DNA of 64,000 bases from Rhodococcus sp. ABRD24 (GCF_004328705.1 NZ_CP035319.1:310001-374000); one strand, 5' to 3'. Positions 40,243-49,769 are shown, counted from the first letter of the stretch. Made by a program: numbers and translations. The notes: generated by a model not told the origin, from the letters alone.

Positions 40243-41619
40243 TCACGCAACTCGCAGATACTCGACGAGGACGTTCTCCATGGTCGACTCCCGCACTGCA
40301 ACGCCTGCCGTGGGTAGCGGAGTCGGCAACGGCGGTGCCGTCGATCGGTACCGGTGCCCCGTCGGCGTCCGCAGATTCACCACATGCAATACCGACCGTC
40401 CGCGACGCCCCCGGCAGACACTCGCGGACCAACCGAGACCTTGTTTGGCGTAGTTACAGCCTGCGCACAGCCCCGCACCGTTATCCGTCGAGGTGGTACC
40501 ACCCTCTCCATGGGGCCGAACGTGGTCGCGATGACGGATGGAGGCATCGCACCACGGCGTGCGGCAGGTCCGGTCTCGCAGGTCGATCAGCCGAGCCAGC
40601 CCCTCCGGGAAGCAACGCGATCGCGATTCGACGGCCGTGAGCGCGCCAGAGCTGGGGCAGGCATAGACACGACGCAGTGTTGCCCGACCGTCGTCAGCCG
40701 CATTGGTGATCCACTGCCGAGCGATCCCGGCCGGGATCGGCCCGGATCCCATCAGATGCGCCGGCTCCGCTCCCCCGGCCAGGAGGCTCTCGTCCGAGAT
40801 CACCAGATTGACGGTTACCGGCACCGCCCCGGCCGCGGACACCCCCGTCACTCGATCTACGAGCAAGTCCGCCATGATCTGCGATCGCGACCGGCTGTCA
40901 CCGCGGGCGAGGATCGAGTCCGCGTCTCGCGCCAGCGACGCATGCACCGCGACCGCCTGCGCCACGGGCAGTAGCGCTGTGACATAGCCCATAGTGTCCG
41001 GCGCCGGCCGCGAGGTCACTCGTCGATCCGATTTCGCCTTCCGTGCTCGCCGGACGATCGCCTCGGCGTCCCGTTGCACAGCAAGCGCTTTGGCCCGTGC
41101 CGCGATGGCGCGGTCCCCAAGACCGTCCAACGTAGCCGAATCCGCACACAGTTCCTTGTCCACGGCCGCGCGATCCTCGCGCGAGAGGCACGCAGTTTCG
41201 CGGGCGAGGATCGTGGCTCTCCACTCGCTGAGAATCCCTCGTTCCAGCAACGCCAGGGTATGCGGCATCTCGTCTACCAGCGCCTTGGCAAGACCGAGAT
41301 GCCGACCACCGTTGTGTGGCGACACCCGGCGAGCCAAGGCCACCTCCGACGCGATGCCGCGACCCTGTTGTGCCGACGGCACACCGCGTGCCGCTCTACC
41401 CGCGCGCACAGAAACATCGAGATCGGCCGCCACCCTCGCTTGCGCCGCCGCGCACCCGGCTTTCAGTTCCTCGAGTGCCCGCAGCAGGTCGATCTTCGTC
41501 GCGTCGCCGATATTTCGATCCAGCGTCATCAGCTGGTCCAGGAATGCACGTAGCACAACGACACCGCTGCCGCGGTCGTCTGCGATTACCTCCGTAGACA
41601 ATCCCCCCGTATCGAACAT
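40243..41619 (-). CDS. DUF222/HNH endonuclease-like protein
   Basis: This 458-residue protein combines an N-terminal helical DUF222 region with a C-terminal HNH nuclease motif (CRTPWCDASIRHRDHV, GEGGTTSTDNGAGLCAGCNYAK). The family is found in many copies in Rhodococcus and mycobacteria, including the 13E12-repeat group, and has no settled role. The ATG at 41619 gives the usual MFDTGG start; a GTG at 41688 would add 23 residues. It is convergent with nrtR (3 bp apart). Its DNA looks like that of its neighbours. Confidence 0.83.
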   Translation of the reverse strand: MFDTGGLSTEVIADDRGSGVVVLRAFLDQLMTLDRNIGDATKIDLLRALEELKAGCAAAQARVAADLDVSVRAGRAARGVPSAQQGRGIASEVALARRVSPHNGGRHLGLAKALVDEMPHTLALLERGILSEWRATILARETACLSREDRAAVDKELCADSATLDGLGDRAIAARAKALAVQRDAEAIVRRARKAKSDRRVTSRPAPDTMGYVTALLPVAQAVAVHASLARDADSILARGDSRSRSQIMADLLVDRVTGVSAAGAVPVTVNLVISDESLLAGGAEPAHLMGSGPIPAGIARQWITNAADDGRATLRRVYACPSSGALTAVESRSRCFPEGLARLIDLRDRTCRTPWCDASIRHRDHVRPHGEGGTTSTDNGAGLCAGCNYAKQGLGWSASVCRGRRGRSVLHVVNLRTPTGHRYRSTAPPLPTPLPTAGVAVRESTMENVLVEYLRVA

Positions 41620-41695
41620 GCGTTCTACACTACCGGATACCTCCGTCGCACGCACGCACGAATTGGCGAAATCCCGCGGGGTATCCACTCGGCGA

Positions 41696-43192
41696 CTACG
41701 CCAGGCCCAGGCTGCGCCCAGTGCGGTCGAGATTGCTGTCGACAGCGCGCTGGCCCGCGTCGTCGGTCAGGTCGATTCCCGGCATGATTCTGCGCAACAG
41801 CGGCTCCCACCGATCGCATTGCTGTGGGAAGCACCTCGACAGAACCTCGGCCATCAGCGGTGGGGCGACCGATGCGCCGGGCGAGGCACCGAGCAGCCCG
41901 GCGATAGTTCCGTCCGCACCGACGACAACCTCCGTTCCGAAGGTCAGAACTCCGATCCTGCGCGGGTGCGGCTTGACGAGCTGGGCACGTTGGCCCGCCT
42001 GCACAACCCGCCAGTGAGCCGGGTCAGCGCCCGGATGGAAATGCCGCAACTGCCCGAACTTACGTCGTCGCGATGCAAGCAACTGCCCGATCAGATAGCG
42101 CACCAGTGGAAGGTTCTGAACACCGACGGCAAGCAACACCACAACGTTGCGGACGCGGATGGTCGTGAACAGATCGGTGAGCCTACCGTGCTTCAACAGC
42201 CTGGTACTGAAAGTGGCGTAGGGGCCGAACATCAACGATTGCTTGCCGTCAACGATGCGCTTGTCGAGATGAGGTGCCGATATCGGCGGAGCTCCAATTG
42301 CGGCCTGGCCATACACTTTCGCGTCGTGCCGGCCGACGACGGCCGGATCGTCGGTCCGCAGGAACTGGGCGCCGATCGGGAAGACCGCGTATCCGCGCAC
42401 CTCCGGGATCCGAGCCTTCTGCAGGAGCTTGAGAGCGTAGCCACCCGCGCCGACGAAGACGAAACGCGATTTCATCCGAAAGCTGTGTCCGGAATGCCGA
42501 TCGAGGCCCCCGACGACCCAGATACCGTCTCCCCCGCGCGTCAAGGAAGTCACTTCGTGACCGGTTCGCACATGCGCGCCACGGCCCTCCATCGTCCGGA
42601 CGAGGGCATGGGTGAGCGCCCCGAAGTCGATGTCGGTGCCGGCCTCGTAATGCGTCGCCGCGACCGGCTCGGCTCCACGGCGACCGTCCATGATCAGTGG
42701 CGCCCACTCCCGAATCTTCGCCGGGTCCTCGGTGTACTGCATCGCCGAGAACAACGGCAGCTGCCGCAGGGTGTCGTATCGCTCACGCAGATAAGCGACG
42801 TCGCGTTCTCCGAAAACGACGTCCATGTGTGGTGTGGAGTTGATGAACGAGCCGGGGTCAGGCACCTCACCGTCCTCGGCGAGCGCCGCCCAGAACTGCC
42901 GGGAGAGTTGGAACTGCCGTCCGATACCTTCAGCCTTGGCGGGATCACCGGGGTCGGGCATGTAGTTCAGTTCACACAGCCCGGAATGGCCGGTCCCGGC
43001 GTTGTTCCATGCGTTCGAGCTTTCCCCGGCCAGCTCGCCGAGACGCTCGAGCAACGCGATCGACCAGTCGGGCTGCAGCCTTGCCAGCAGTGCACCGAGG
43101 GTCGCGGACATGATGCCGCCACCGACAAGAACCACGTCGAGCACCTCGTCGTCCATCCCTCCGCCTGTCCCTCCGCCGCCGATCATGTCCAT
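41696..43192 (-). CDS. mqo: Malate:quinone oxidoreductase
   Basis: This 498-residue peripheral-membrane FAD enzyme oxidises malate to oxaloacetate and reduces the quinone pool. The FAD motif is DVVLVGGGIMSATLGALL, followed by SNAWNNAGTGHSGLCELNY, the VFVGAGGYALKLLQKA loop and a C-terminal CFPQQCDRW region, all typical of Mqo. The ATG at 43192 is chosen for AGGAGAGGG upstream; an ATG at 43156 with GGAGGG is an alternative. It is divergent from a LysR gene that probably controls it. Confidence 0.95.
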   Translation of the reverse strand: MDMIGGGGTGGGMDDEVLDVVLVGGGIMSATLGALLARLQPDWSIALLERLGELAGESSNAWNNAGTGHSGLCELNYMPDPGDPAKAEGIGRQFQLSRQFWAALAEDGEVPDPGSFINSTPHMDVVFGERDVAYLRERYDTLRQLPLFSAMQYTEDPAKIREWAPLIMDGRRGAEPVAATHYEAGTDIDFGALTHALVRTMEGRGAHVRTGHEVTSLTRGGDGIWVVGGLDRHSGHSFRMKSRFVFVGAGGYALKLLQKARIPEVRGYAVFPIGAQFLRTDDPAVVGRHDAKVYGQAAIGAPPISAPHLDKRIVDGKQSLMFGPYATFSTRLLKHGRLTDLFTTIRVRNVVVLLAVGVQNLPLVRYLIGQLLASRRRKFGQLRHFHPGADPAHWRVVQAGQRAQLVKPHPRRIGVLTFGTEVVVGADGTIAGLLGASPGASVAPPLMAEVLSRCFPQQCDRWEPLLRRIMPGIDLTDDAGQRAVDSNLDRTGRSLGLA

Positions 43193-43271
43193 GCCACGCC
43201 CTCTCCTCACTGGTGTGACACAAGACTGCGCCGACCCAAATCATCCGTCCAATGAGAATATGTTTCGCTTA

Positions 43272-43289
43272 TCATCCATAAATGGATGA
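43272..43289. promoter_or_regulatory. Palindrome over the LysR start codon
   Basis: TCATCCAT-AA-ATGGATGA is a perfect 8-bp inverted repeat covering the ATG at 43282. It may be an autoregulatory site. If the true start is the ATG at 43294, the palindrome would lie in the leader instead. Confidence 0.45.
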
Positions 43290-44196
43290 ATTCATGTCCG
43301 CCGAAATCGAGGCGATAGCGCCGTTGCTCGCCGCCTTCGACGCAGCAGCGGAAGAAGGACACGTGACCCGCGCATCCGATCTCCTCGGCGTCCCACAGTC
43401 TTCGCTCAGTCGGCGCCTCAAGACGCTGGAGAAGACATTGGGGGTTCCGCTGTTCCAACCGGTCGGTCGCCGGATCGCCCTCACCACCCAGGGCCGGGAA
43501 CTGTTCGAACGTACGCACAGCCTCGTGCGAGCACTCGACGACGCGGTCGCGGTGGTGCGTAGCAACGCCGATCCGGAGAGCGGACTCGTACGATTCGGCT
43601 TTCCACTCACGCTGGGGCCGGTGAGCATCCCGTCGTTGCTCGCCGAGTTCCACACCATCGCACCGCGGATCCGGCTACACCTGACGCAAGCCCACGGGGA
43701 CGCGCTCGCCGAGATGGTGCGCGACGGCCGTCTGGATCTGGCGGTGATGATCCCGCCACCCGACGACCTGCCTGCGACCGTGCTCGGACGCCAGCGCCTC
43801 TTCCTGCACGTCTCACGTACCCACCCGCTTGCCGGCAGGAAGCGGATACAACTCGCCGAACTCACCGCCGAGTCGTTCATCGCCAGTCCGCCGTCCTACC
43901 ACCTGCGGCGCACCCTCGACGCATCTTGCGCCGAAGCAGGATTCGCTCCTCGGGTGTCATTCGAGATCACCGAGTTCGAGACGATCCGAGCACTCGTTGC
44001 CCACGGCCTCGGCGTTGCCCTGCTACCGGCAGCCGAGACCCCGCACCCCGAGTTGGTCAGCATCCCCCTGTCAGGAGTGCCCCAGCGGGACATCGGACTC
44101 GCCGGCGGTAGCCACCGCCCGACCCCGGCGGTGGACCGGCTACGCACTCACATCGCTACGCGCGCAGGCGCATTCATCGGGAATGCAGGCTCGTAG
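43282..44196 (+). CDS. LysR-family transcriptional regulator
   Basis: This is a 304-residue LysR protein: N-terminal winged helix (AAAEEGHVTRASDLLGVPQSSLSRRLKTLEKTLG, then FQPVGRRIALTTQGREL) and a periplasmic-binding-like effector domain (residues ~90-300). Divergent from mqo with an 89-bp gap, the classic layout for a LysR regulator and its target. The effector is unknown. The start is ATG at 43282, or ATG four codons later. Confidence 0.9.
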   Translation: MDEFMSAEIEAIAPLLAAFDAAAEEGHVTRASDLLGVPQSSLSRRLKTLEKTLGVPLFQPVGRRIALTTQGRELFERTHSLVRALDDAVAVVRSNADPESGLVRFGFPLTLGPVSIPSLLAEFHTIAPRIRLHLTQAHGDALAEMVRDGRLDLAVMIPPPDDLPATVLGRQRLFLHVSRTHPLAGRKRIQLAELTAESFIASPPSYHLRRTLDASCAEAGFAPRVSFEITEFETIRALVAHGLGVALLPAAETPHPELVSIPLSGVPQRDIGLAGGSHRPTPAVDRLRTHIATRAGAFIGNAGS

Positions 44197-44279
44197 CAAG
44201 TCCGACCCTCAGGTCAGGTGCACGTCGATCTCACGTCGGCTCCGCGGACGACTCCAGCTACACCCTTACCCACACCGGT

Positions 44280-44918
44280 TCAGCGCTTGCTGCTTTCGTC
44301 GTCGACTACGCCGTTCATTTCCTCCGCGCCGACGGCACACACGGGTGTCACGGTGTTCACAGTGTTCGCACCCTCGACACGAACTCGATCGTCCAGGGCG
44401 ACTTCGTGATCCGGATCACCCACGCCAAGGTCGTCGTGCGGACTGAGTGAGACCAGAAGCAGATAGATCAGCGCGGCCGCCAGCGGCTGGAGGATGAGCA
44501 CGAGCGGAGTCACCAGCCCCGGTGCAGCAGACAGAATGTCACCGATCACCGGCGCGTCGGGCTTGGGATACCGCAGACGCGCAACACCCATGCCGACCAG
44601 CGCGGCAAGGGTTGCCCCGATACCCGAACCGCATACCAAGGCGGCCAGCACCGCGGGTCCACGGGCGCGACGCACTCCCCACGCGGCTACGGCCGAGAGC
44701 ACACCCACCACGAGGCCGATTCCCGCGAAGATGGCGATCGAATCGAACTGGTGCAGGCTCTCGGTCGTGAGCACCACCCCGCGGTCCTCGGCGACCACGA
44801 GCATCCGTTCGGGCGGCGCGAGAAACGCCCAGACGACACCGGACAGCCCGCCAGCCGCGACGAGCGACCACACGATCCGCAGGGTCGCGCTCATCTCGGG
44901 GCGGCGTCGAGTTTTCAC
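44280..44918 (-). CDS. DUF2567-type membrane protein of the bio locus
   Basis: This is a ~212-residue membrane protein with four helices (LRIVWSLVAAGGLSGVVWAFL near the start, then IAIFAGIGLVVGVLSAVAAWG, a glycine-rich third helix and LVTPLVLILQPLAAALIYLLL). It is followed by an acidic tail. It corresponds in position and layout to Rv1591, next to bsaP and bioB in mycobacteria. Its function is unknown. The GTG at 44918 is used; an ATG eight codons later is equally possible, since neither has a clear ribosome site. Confidence 0.78.
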   Translation of the reverse strand: MKTRRRPEMSATLRIVWSLVAAGGLSGVVWAFLAPPERMLVVAEDRGVVLTTESLHQFDSIAIFAGIGLVVGVLSAVAAWGVRRARGPAVLAALVCGSGIGATLAALVGMGVARLRYPKPDAPVIGDILSAAPGLVTPLVLILQPLAAALIYLLLVSLSPHDDLGVGDPDHEVALDDRVRVEGANTVNTVTPVCAVGAEEMNGVVDDESSKR

Positions 44919-44929
44919 AACCCGCGACG

Positions 44930-45157
44930 TTACCTGCGTCCGAGCTCGGCAGAGTCGGTGACGCCGTGACGTGAGCACTTCGCCCACCAGCCGTCCGGGC
45001 TGACCTGGACGATCATCCGTCGACCACACTGCTCGCAGAACCGCGGTGGTTCGAGCCCCAGCTGCGCGGCGGTAGGGACTGTGTCGTCGCCACCGGTCAG
45101 GACCCGCCTGCCGGTATAGACGTTGTAGCGCTCGTCCGCCGCCTCGATGCCACTCAC
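44930..45157 (-). CDS. bsaP: Biotin synthase auxiliary protein
   Basis: This small 75-residue protein has C41 and C44 (CEQCGRRM) and C61 followed by H64 (WWAKCSRHG), a compact metal or Fe-S site. It matches the mycobacterial Rv1590 family, reported to be needed with BioB for conversion of dethiobiotin to biotin. The GTG at 45157 overlaps the bioB stop (CTGTGA), so translation is coupled, as expected for a dedicated partner. Confidence 0.88.
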   Translation of the reverse strand: MSGIEAADERYNVYTGRRVLTGGDDTVPTAAQLGLEPPRFCEQCGRRMIVQVSPDGWWAKCSRHGVTDSAELGRR

Positions 45158-46167
45158 AGCGTGGCGTTGAGAGCCTTGATCGGCATCTCGAGGTCCACCA
45201 ACAGGTCGAGGTCACTCTCCGCTGGACGCCCGAGCGTGGTCAGGTAGTTGCCGACGATGACGGCATTGATTCCGCCGAGCATGCCCTGCTTGGCACCGAG
45301 GTCTCCGAGGGTGATCTCGCGTCCGCCTGCGAAGCGCAGAATGGTGCGCGGCAGCGCGAGACGGAACGCCGCCACCGACTTCAAGGCCTCGCTCGCAGGC
45401 AGCACGTCGAGGTCACCGAACGGTGTGCCGGGCCGCGGGTTGAAGAAGTTCAGCGGCACCTCGTCCGGCTCGAGCGCCGCGAGGTTCGCGGCGAACTCGG
45501 CCCGCTGCTCGACGCTCTCACCCATGCCGAGGATGCCGCCGCAGCACACCTCCATACCGGCCTCGCGGACCATGCGCAGGGTGTCCCAGCGCTCGTCCCA
45601 TGTGTGGGTGGTGACGACGTTCGGGAAGTACGACTTCGCAGTCTCGAGGTTGTGGTTGTAACGGTGCACGCCCATCGCGGCGAGCTGATCGACCTGCTCC
45701 TGAGTGAGCATGCCGAGCGAGCACGCGATCTGGATGTCGACCTCGTTGCGGATCGCCTCGATGCCGGCCGCAACCTGGGCGAGCAGCTTCTCGTCGGGCC
45801 CGCGGACGGCGGCGACGATACAGAACTCGGTCGCGCCGGTCTTCGCGGTCTGCTTGGCGGCCTCGACGAGACTCGGGATGTCGAGCCAGGCAGCCCGCAC
45901 GGGTGACTGGAACAGGCCCGACTGCGAGCAGAAGTGGCAGTCCTCGGGGCAGCCGCCGGTCTTGAGGCTGATGATGCCCTCGACCTCGACCTCCGGCCCG
46001 CACCACTTCATCCGCACGTCGTGGGCGAGCGCGAGCAGATCCTCGAGACGCTCATCCGAGAGCTGCAGCACCTCGAGCACTTGGTCCTGTGACAGCGCCT
46101 CGCCACGTTCGAGCACCTGATCACGGGCAATTTCGAGAATGTCGGTCCGCGCGGGGGCCTGGGTCAC
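45154..46167 (-). CDS. bioB: Biotin synthase
   Basis: This 337-residue radical SAM enzyme inserts sulfur into dethiobiotin. C73, C77 and C80 ([10 protein letters not shown]) bind the radical SAM cluster; [22 protein letters not shown] and [27 protein letters not shown] complete the family pattern. The GTG at 46167 is chosen because GAGGAG lies six bases upstream. It is divergent from a TetR-type regulator. Confidence 0.97.
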   Translation of the reverse strand: MTQAPARTDILEIARDQVLERGEALSQDQVLEVLQLSDERLEDLLALAHDVRMKWCGPEVEVEGIISLKTGGCPEDCHFCSQSGLFQSPVRAAWLDIPSLVEAAKQTAKTGATEFCIVAAVRGPDEKLLAQVAAGIEAIRNEVDIQIACSLGMLTQEQVDQLAAMGVHRYNHNLETAKSYFPNVVTTHTWDERWDTLRMVREAGMEVCCGGILGMGESVEQRAEFAANLAALEPDEVPLNFFNPRPGTPFGDLDVLPASEALKSVAAFRLALPRTILRFAGGREITLGDLGAKQGMLGGINAVIVGNYLTTLGRPAESDLDLLVDLEMPIKALNATL

Positions 46168-46231
46168 TGCAACTCCTCGGGTTCGAACAATCCCGGTCGA
46201 GCCGAGATTCGAAGCGTGATCGGTGCCCGAA

Positions 46232-46246
46232 TTGAACACCGTACAA
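46232..46246. promoter_or_regulatory. Candidate BioQ box
   Basis: TTGAAC-ACC-GTACAA is an inverted repeat with one mismatch, 65 bp upstream of bioB and 76 bp upstream of bioQ. Its half-site and three-base spacer resemble corynebacterial BioQ boxes (TGAAC, three bases, GTTAC-like). Confidence 0.5.
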
Positions 46247-46322
46247 GTTGGACGGCGTTCACGTTAGATCTGCGGTGGAATAGTGTCAAAGGACAGCCAC
46301 CATCGATTCGGGGAGAACTGCA

Positions 46323-46952
46323 GTGCAGCTACGACGCGGGGACGTCCTCGACGGCGCCATGGCCATCCTGGACGAGTACGGGCTGGCCGATCTCACGATG
46401 CGCCGACTGGCTACCTCCCTCGGCGTGCAGCCCGGCGCCCTGTACTGGCATTTCCCGAACAAGCAGACATTGCTCGGCGCGATGGCTGACCGCATCCTCG
46501 AGGGCGTCGACGCTCCGGTTGCGTCAGCCCGATGGGACGATGGCGTCGCCGAACTGGCGCACCGCCTACGGGACGCGCTGCTCGCGCACCGGGACGGCGC
46601 CGAGTTGGTGGCCGCCACGTACGCGTCACGGATGACATCGAATCTGGCTCGCGAGAGTTTCGTCGGCGCCGGCGTCCGGGCCGGCCTGTCCGGTCCACAC
46701 GCCGAACTCGCCGCCTACACGCTGCTCTACTTCGTCCTCGGTCAGACTGTCGACGAGCAGTCCCGCGCGCAGATGGAAGCCATGGGTGCACTCACCCGTG
46801 CTCCCGTCTCCCCCGACGCCGAGACCGCTGCCGAGATCGGACCGGACGAGGACCTGCTCGACGGCGATCCCGCAGTGCGCTTCGACTTCGGTCTCGCACT
46901 GTTCATCGACGGCATTCGTGCCCGAATCGGCGAGTCGGCCGTGCACGGCTGA
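46323..46952 (+). CDS. bioQ: TetR-family biotin regulator (BioQ-like)
   Basis: This 209-residue TetR protein has its helix-turn-helix at residues ~8-55 (VLDGAMAILDEYGLADLTMRRLATSLGVQPGALYWHFPNKQ) and a TetR_C-type C-terminal domain. It is divergent from bioB, as in mycobacteria, where BioQ represses biotin genes. The identification rests on family plus position. The GTG at 46323 follows GGGGAGA. Confidence 0.82.
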   Translation: MQLRRGDVLDGAMAILDEYGLADLTMRRLATSLGVQPGALYWHFPNKQTLLGAMADRILEGVDAPVASARWDDGVAELAHRLRDALLAHRDGAELVAATYASRMTSNLARESFVGAGVRAGLSGPHAELAAYTLLYFVLGQTVDEQSRAQMEAMGALTRAPVSPDAETAAEIGPDEDLLDGDPAVRFDFGLALFIDGIRARIGESAVHG

Positions 46953-47039
46953 AGGCCATCACCACTTGGTTCCCGCACCGACCACGCCATCCGGCGAATC
47001 GGCGAGCATTCAAGCGCCAATGATGGCAGGCTCGAACAC

Positions 47040-47465
47040 ATGGGTGACACATTGAACATCGGACCGGTCGAACTCGTCGTGCTGACATTCCCGGGGACAC
47101 GGGTGAGCGACGCCGCAGTCGCGGCCTTGCAGAACGTGGTCGACCGCGGATACGTCACACTGCTCGACCTCGTCTATCTCGCCAAGGACGCCGACGGGAA
47201 CGTCACCCAGGTGGACGTCGACGAGGATCTCGACGAGGTCGGTCTGGCAATCCTGTCGATCGAGGCGAAGTCCCTCATCAGCGACGAGGATCTCGACGTC
47301 GTGCGCGACTCGCTCGAACCCGGCACGTCGGCGGCGATCATCGTCTACGAGGAGACCTGGGCCCGGCAGTTCGCGTCGACGGTCCGCGACGCGGGTGGCC
47401 AAGTCGCACTGCACGTCCAGATTCCCCGCGACGCGGTACTCGCCGCCGTCGAAGCAGCACTCTAG
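47040..47465 (+). CDS. DUF6325 (former DUF1269)-type protein
   Basis: This is a 141-residue cytoplasmic protein made of two alternating beta-alpha repeats (VELVVLTFPGTRVSD ... LLDLVYLAKD, and AAIIVYEETWARQFASTVRDAGG). It belongs to a family of small proteins with unknown function, often next to SHOCT-domain genes, which is the case here (16 bp apart). The start is ATG at 47040. Confidence 0.78.
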   Translation: MGDTLNIGPVELVVLTFPGTRVSDAAVAALQNVVDRGYVTLLDLVYLAKDADGNVTQVDVDEDLDEVGLAILSIEAKSLISDEDLDVVRDSLEPGTSAAIIVYEETWARQFASTVRDAGGQVALHVQIPRDAVLAAVEAAL

Positions 47466-47481
47466 AAAACAGGAGAACCAC

Positions 47482-47802
47482 ATGGTATTTCGAGCCGGCC
47501 GCAGGGGTCGCCCCGGATTGCTCGGCACCGTCGCTCGTACCGCTGTCATCGCGGGCACCGCGCAGGCCACGTCCAACGCCGTGAACCGTCGTGGGCAGCA
47601 GCGTGCCGCGGAGCAGCAGGCGTACGCCGATCAGCAGGCTGCCGCTGTCCAGCCTGTCCCACCAGCACCAGCACCGGCACCGGCACCGGCACCGACTGGC
47701 GACGACCTGGTGTCCAAGTTGCAGCAGCTCGGCCAGCTGCACCAGTCGGGTGTGCTGTCCGACGAGGAGTTCGCGGCGGCAAAGGCGCAGCTTCTCAGCT
47801 GA
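47482..47802 (+). CDS. SHOCT-domain protein with Pro-Ala linker
   Basis: This 106-residue protein has a basic, hydrophobic N-terminus (RAGRRGRPGLLGTVARTAVI), a Gln-rich middle and a PAPAPAPAP linker coded by hexamer repeats. It ends in a C-terminal SHOCT domain (LVSKLQQLGQLHQSGVLSDEEFAAAKAQLL). SHOCT is a short helical module of unknown role, possibly oligomerising. AGGAG precedes the ATG. Paired with the DUF6325 gene. Confidence 0.82.
   Translation: MVFRAGRRGRPGLLGTVARTAVIAGTAQATSNAVNRRGQQRAAEQQAYADQQAAAVQPVPPAPAPAPAPAPTGDDLVSKLQQLGQLHQSGVLSDEEFAAAKAQLLS
47662..47691 (+). repeat. Five-unit hexamer repeat (CCAGCA/CCGGCA)
   Basis: Two CCAGCA units and three CCGGCA units follow without interruption inside the SHOCT gene and code for the Pro-Ala linker. 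Slippage here would change linker length in frame-preserving steps of two residues. Confidence 0.85.
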
Positions 47803-47852
47803 GGAAGTAGACAACCGAATTCGTGTCGGCAGACCGACGAGAGGACGTCCAC

Positions 47853-49757
47853 ATGACGGTCAACCAGGTCGCTACCCCTGCCATCGAAGCTGCCAACGCC
47901 CAAGCGGCGGAGTCGCTCCCGTTTGCCGACGACACGGATATGGTCGATGCCGACCGCGGCTTCATCGCCGCGCTGAGCCCCGGCGTGGTAACTGCGGCCG
48001 ATGGGGCTGTGGTGTGGGACAACGACTCCTATTCCTTCCTCAGCGAGCCCTGCCCGCCGACCGTGAACCCGAGCCTGTGGCGACAGTCGGGTCTGGTCGC
48101 CAGGCAGGGCTTGTTCAAGGTCGACGAACGGATCTACCAGGTTCGCGGCCTCGACCTGTCCAATATGACCCTGGTCGAAGGCGAGTCCGGCGTCATCGTG
48201 ATCGACCCGCTGATCTCGGCTGAGACGGCCGCAGCCGGGCTCGCCCTCTATCGTGAGCATCGAGGCGAACGACCCGTCACTGCCGTGATCTACACGCATT
48301 CCCACATCGATCACTTCGGCGGCGTCAAGGGCGTCACCACCGCCGAGGACGTTGCCGCGGGGCACTGCCCGGTCATCGCCCCCGCCGGTTTCGTCGAACA
48401 CGCGGTGGAGGAGAACATCTTCGCGGGCACCGCCATGGCCCGACGCGCCGCATACATGTACGGCGCCGTATTGCCACGCGGTCCGCGTGGCGCCGTGGGC
48501 GCCGGGCTGGGACAGACCACGTCGACGGGGACGCCGACACTCATCACGCCGACCGTGAACGTCTCCGAGACAGGCCAGATCGAGGTTGTCGACGGGGTCC
48601 GGATCGAGTTCCAGATGACGCCGGGCACCGAGGCTCCGGCCGAGATGAACTTCTACTTCCCCGATTTGCGGGCGCTGTGCATGGCGGAGAACGCGACACA
48701 CACGCTGCACAACCTCCTGACGCTGCGTGGTGCGTTGGTCCGCGACCCGCACGTGTGGTCGAAATACCTCACCGAGTCGATCAACCGCTACGCGACGCAG
48801 TCCGATGTCCTGTTCGCATCCCACCACTGGCCCACGTGGGGCACCGAGCGGCTCACTGAGTTCCTATCGCTGCAGCGAGACCTGTACGGCTATCTCCACG
48901 ACCAGACCCTGCGGCGACTCAACCAGGGGCACACCGGCATCGAGATCGCAGAGGAGTTCGAACTGCCGCCGGCACTGAAGAATGCCTGGCACACACACGG
49001 GTACTACGGCTCGGTAAGCCACAACGTCAAGGCGATCTACCAGCGCTACATGGGGTGGTTCGACGGCAACCCCGCACACCTGTGGGAATACCCGCCGGTG
49101 GAGTCCGCGAAGCGACACGTCAAGTTCATGGGCGGTTCGGAAGCGGTACTCCGGAAGGCCCGGGAGTCGTTCGCGGACGGGGACTTCCGCTGGGTCGCGC
49201 AGGTGGTGAACTACGTGATCTTCGCCGAGCCCGACAATGCGGAGGCCAAGGCGATGCAAGCCGACACCTTCGAACAACTCGCCTTCGGTGCCGAGAACGC
49301 GACCTGGCGGAACTTCTACCTCACCGGCGCGTTCGAACTGCGCAACGGTCCCGTCGGGACACCGACCGCGAGCGCATCTGCCGACATTGCGGCCGCACTG
49401 TCGGTGGAGCAGGTGTTCGACGCCATCTCGCTGCGGATAGACGGGCCCCGGTCGTGGGGAGCGCACGTCGTCATCGACTGGCACGTCACAGACGAGGACG
49501 TCGTGCACCGGACACAGCTACACAACGGCTTGCTCGTGCACTTCGTCCTCGACGCCACCGTCCGTGACGCGTCCGCTCCGGACGCGACGTTCACCCTGAC
49601 GCGTCGGATGCTGCTCGGAGTGCTGCTCGGCGGGGCCGACCTGGGTAAGGAGATCGGAGACGGGCGAATCACCGTGGAGGGTGACATGGCCAAACTCGCG
49701 GAGCTCGCCGGGTACCTCGACGAGCCCGACCCGAACTTCGCGATCGTGACTCCCTGA
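47853..49757 (+). CDS. Alkylsulfatase-like metallo-beta-lactamase (SdsA-type)
   Basis: This is a 634-residue protein. An N-terminal metallo-beta-lactamase domain has the zinc motif THSHIDHFGG (H149, H151, D153, H154) and later MAENATHTLHN and SHHWP ligands, then an alkylsulfatase dimerisation region and a C-terminal SCP2-like domain (from ~510). SdsA1-type enzymes hydrolyse alkyl sulfates such as dodecyl sulfate to alcohols. The usual signal peptide is not evident, so it may act inside the cell. The ATG at 47853 follows GAGAGGAC; a GTG lies ten codons earlier. Confidence 0.87.
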   Translation: MTVNQVATPAIEAANAQAAESLPFADDTDMVDADRGFIAALSPGVVTAADGAVVWDNDSYSFLSEPCPPTVNPSLWRQSGLVARQGLFKVDERIYQVRGLDLSNMTLVEGESGVIVIDPLISAETAAAGLALYREHRGERPVTAVIYTHSHIDHFGGVKGVTTAEDVAAGHCPVIAPAGFVEHAVEENIFAGTAMARRAAYMYGAVLPRGPRGAVGAGLGQTTSTGTPTLITPTVNVSETGQIEVVDGVRIEFQMTPGTEAPAEMNFYFPDLRALCMAENATHTLHNLLTLRGALVRDPHVWSKYLTESINRYATQSDVLFASHHWPTWGTERLTEFLSLQRDLYGYLHDQTLRRLNQGHTGIEIAEEFELPPALKNAWHTHGYYGSVSHNVKAIYQRYMGWFDGNPAHLWEYPPVESAKRHVKFMGGSEAVLRKARESFADGDFRWVAQVVNYVIFAEPDNAEAKAMQADTFEQLAFGAENATWRNFYLTGAFELRNGPVGTPTASASADIAAALSVEQVFDAISLRIDGPRSWGAHVVIDWHVTDEDVVHRTQLHNGLLVHFVLDATVRDASAPDATFTLTRRMLLGVLLGGADLGKEIGDGRITVEGDMAKLAELAGYLDEPDPNFAIVTP

Positions 49758-49769
49758 CCGGGTGATGTG

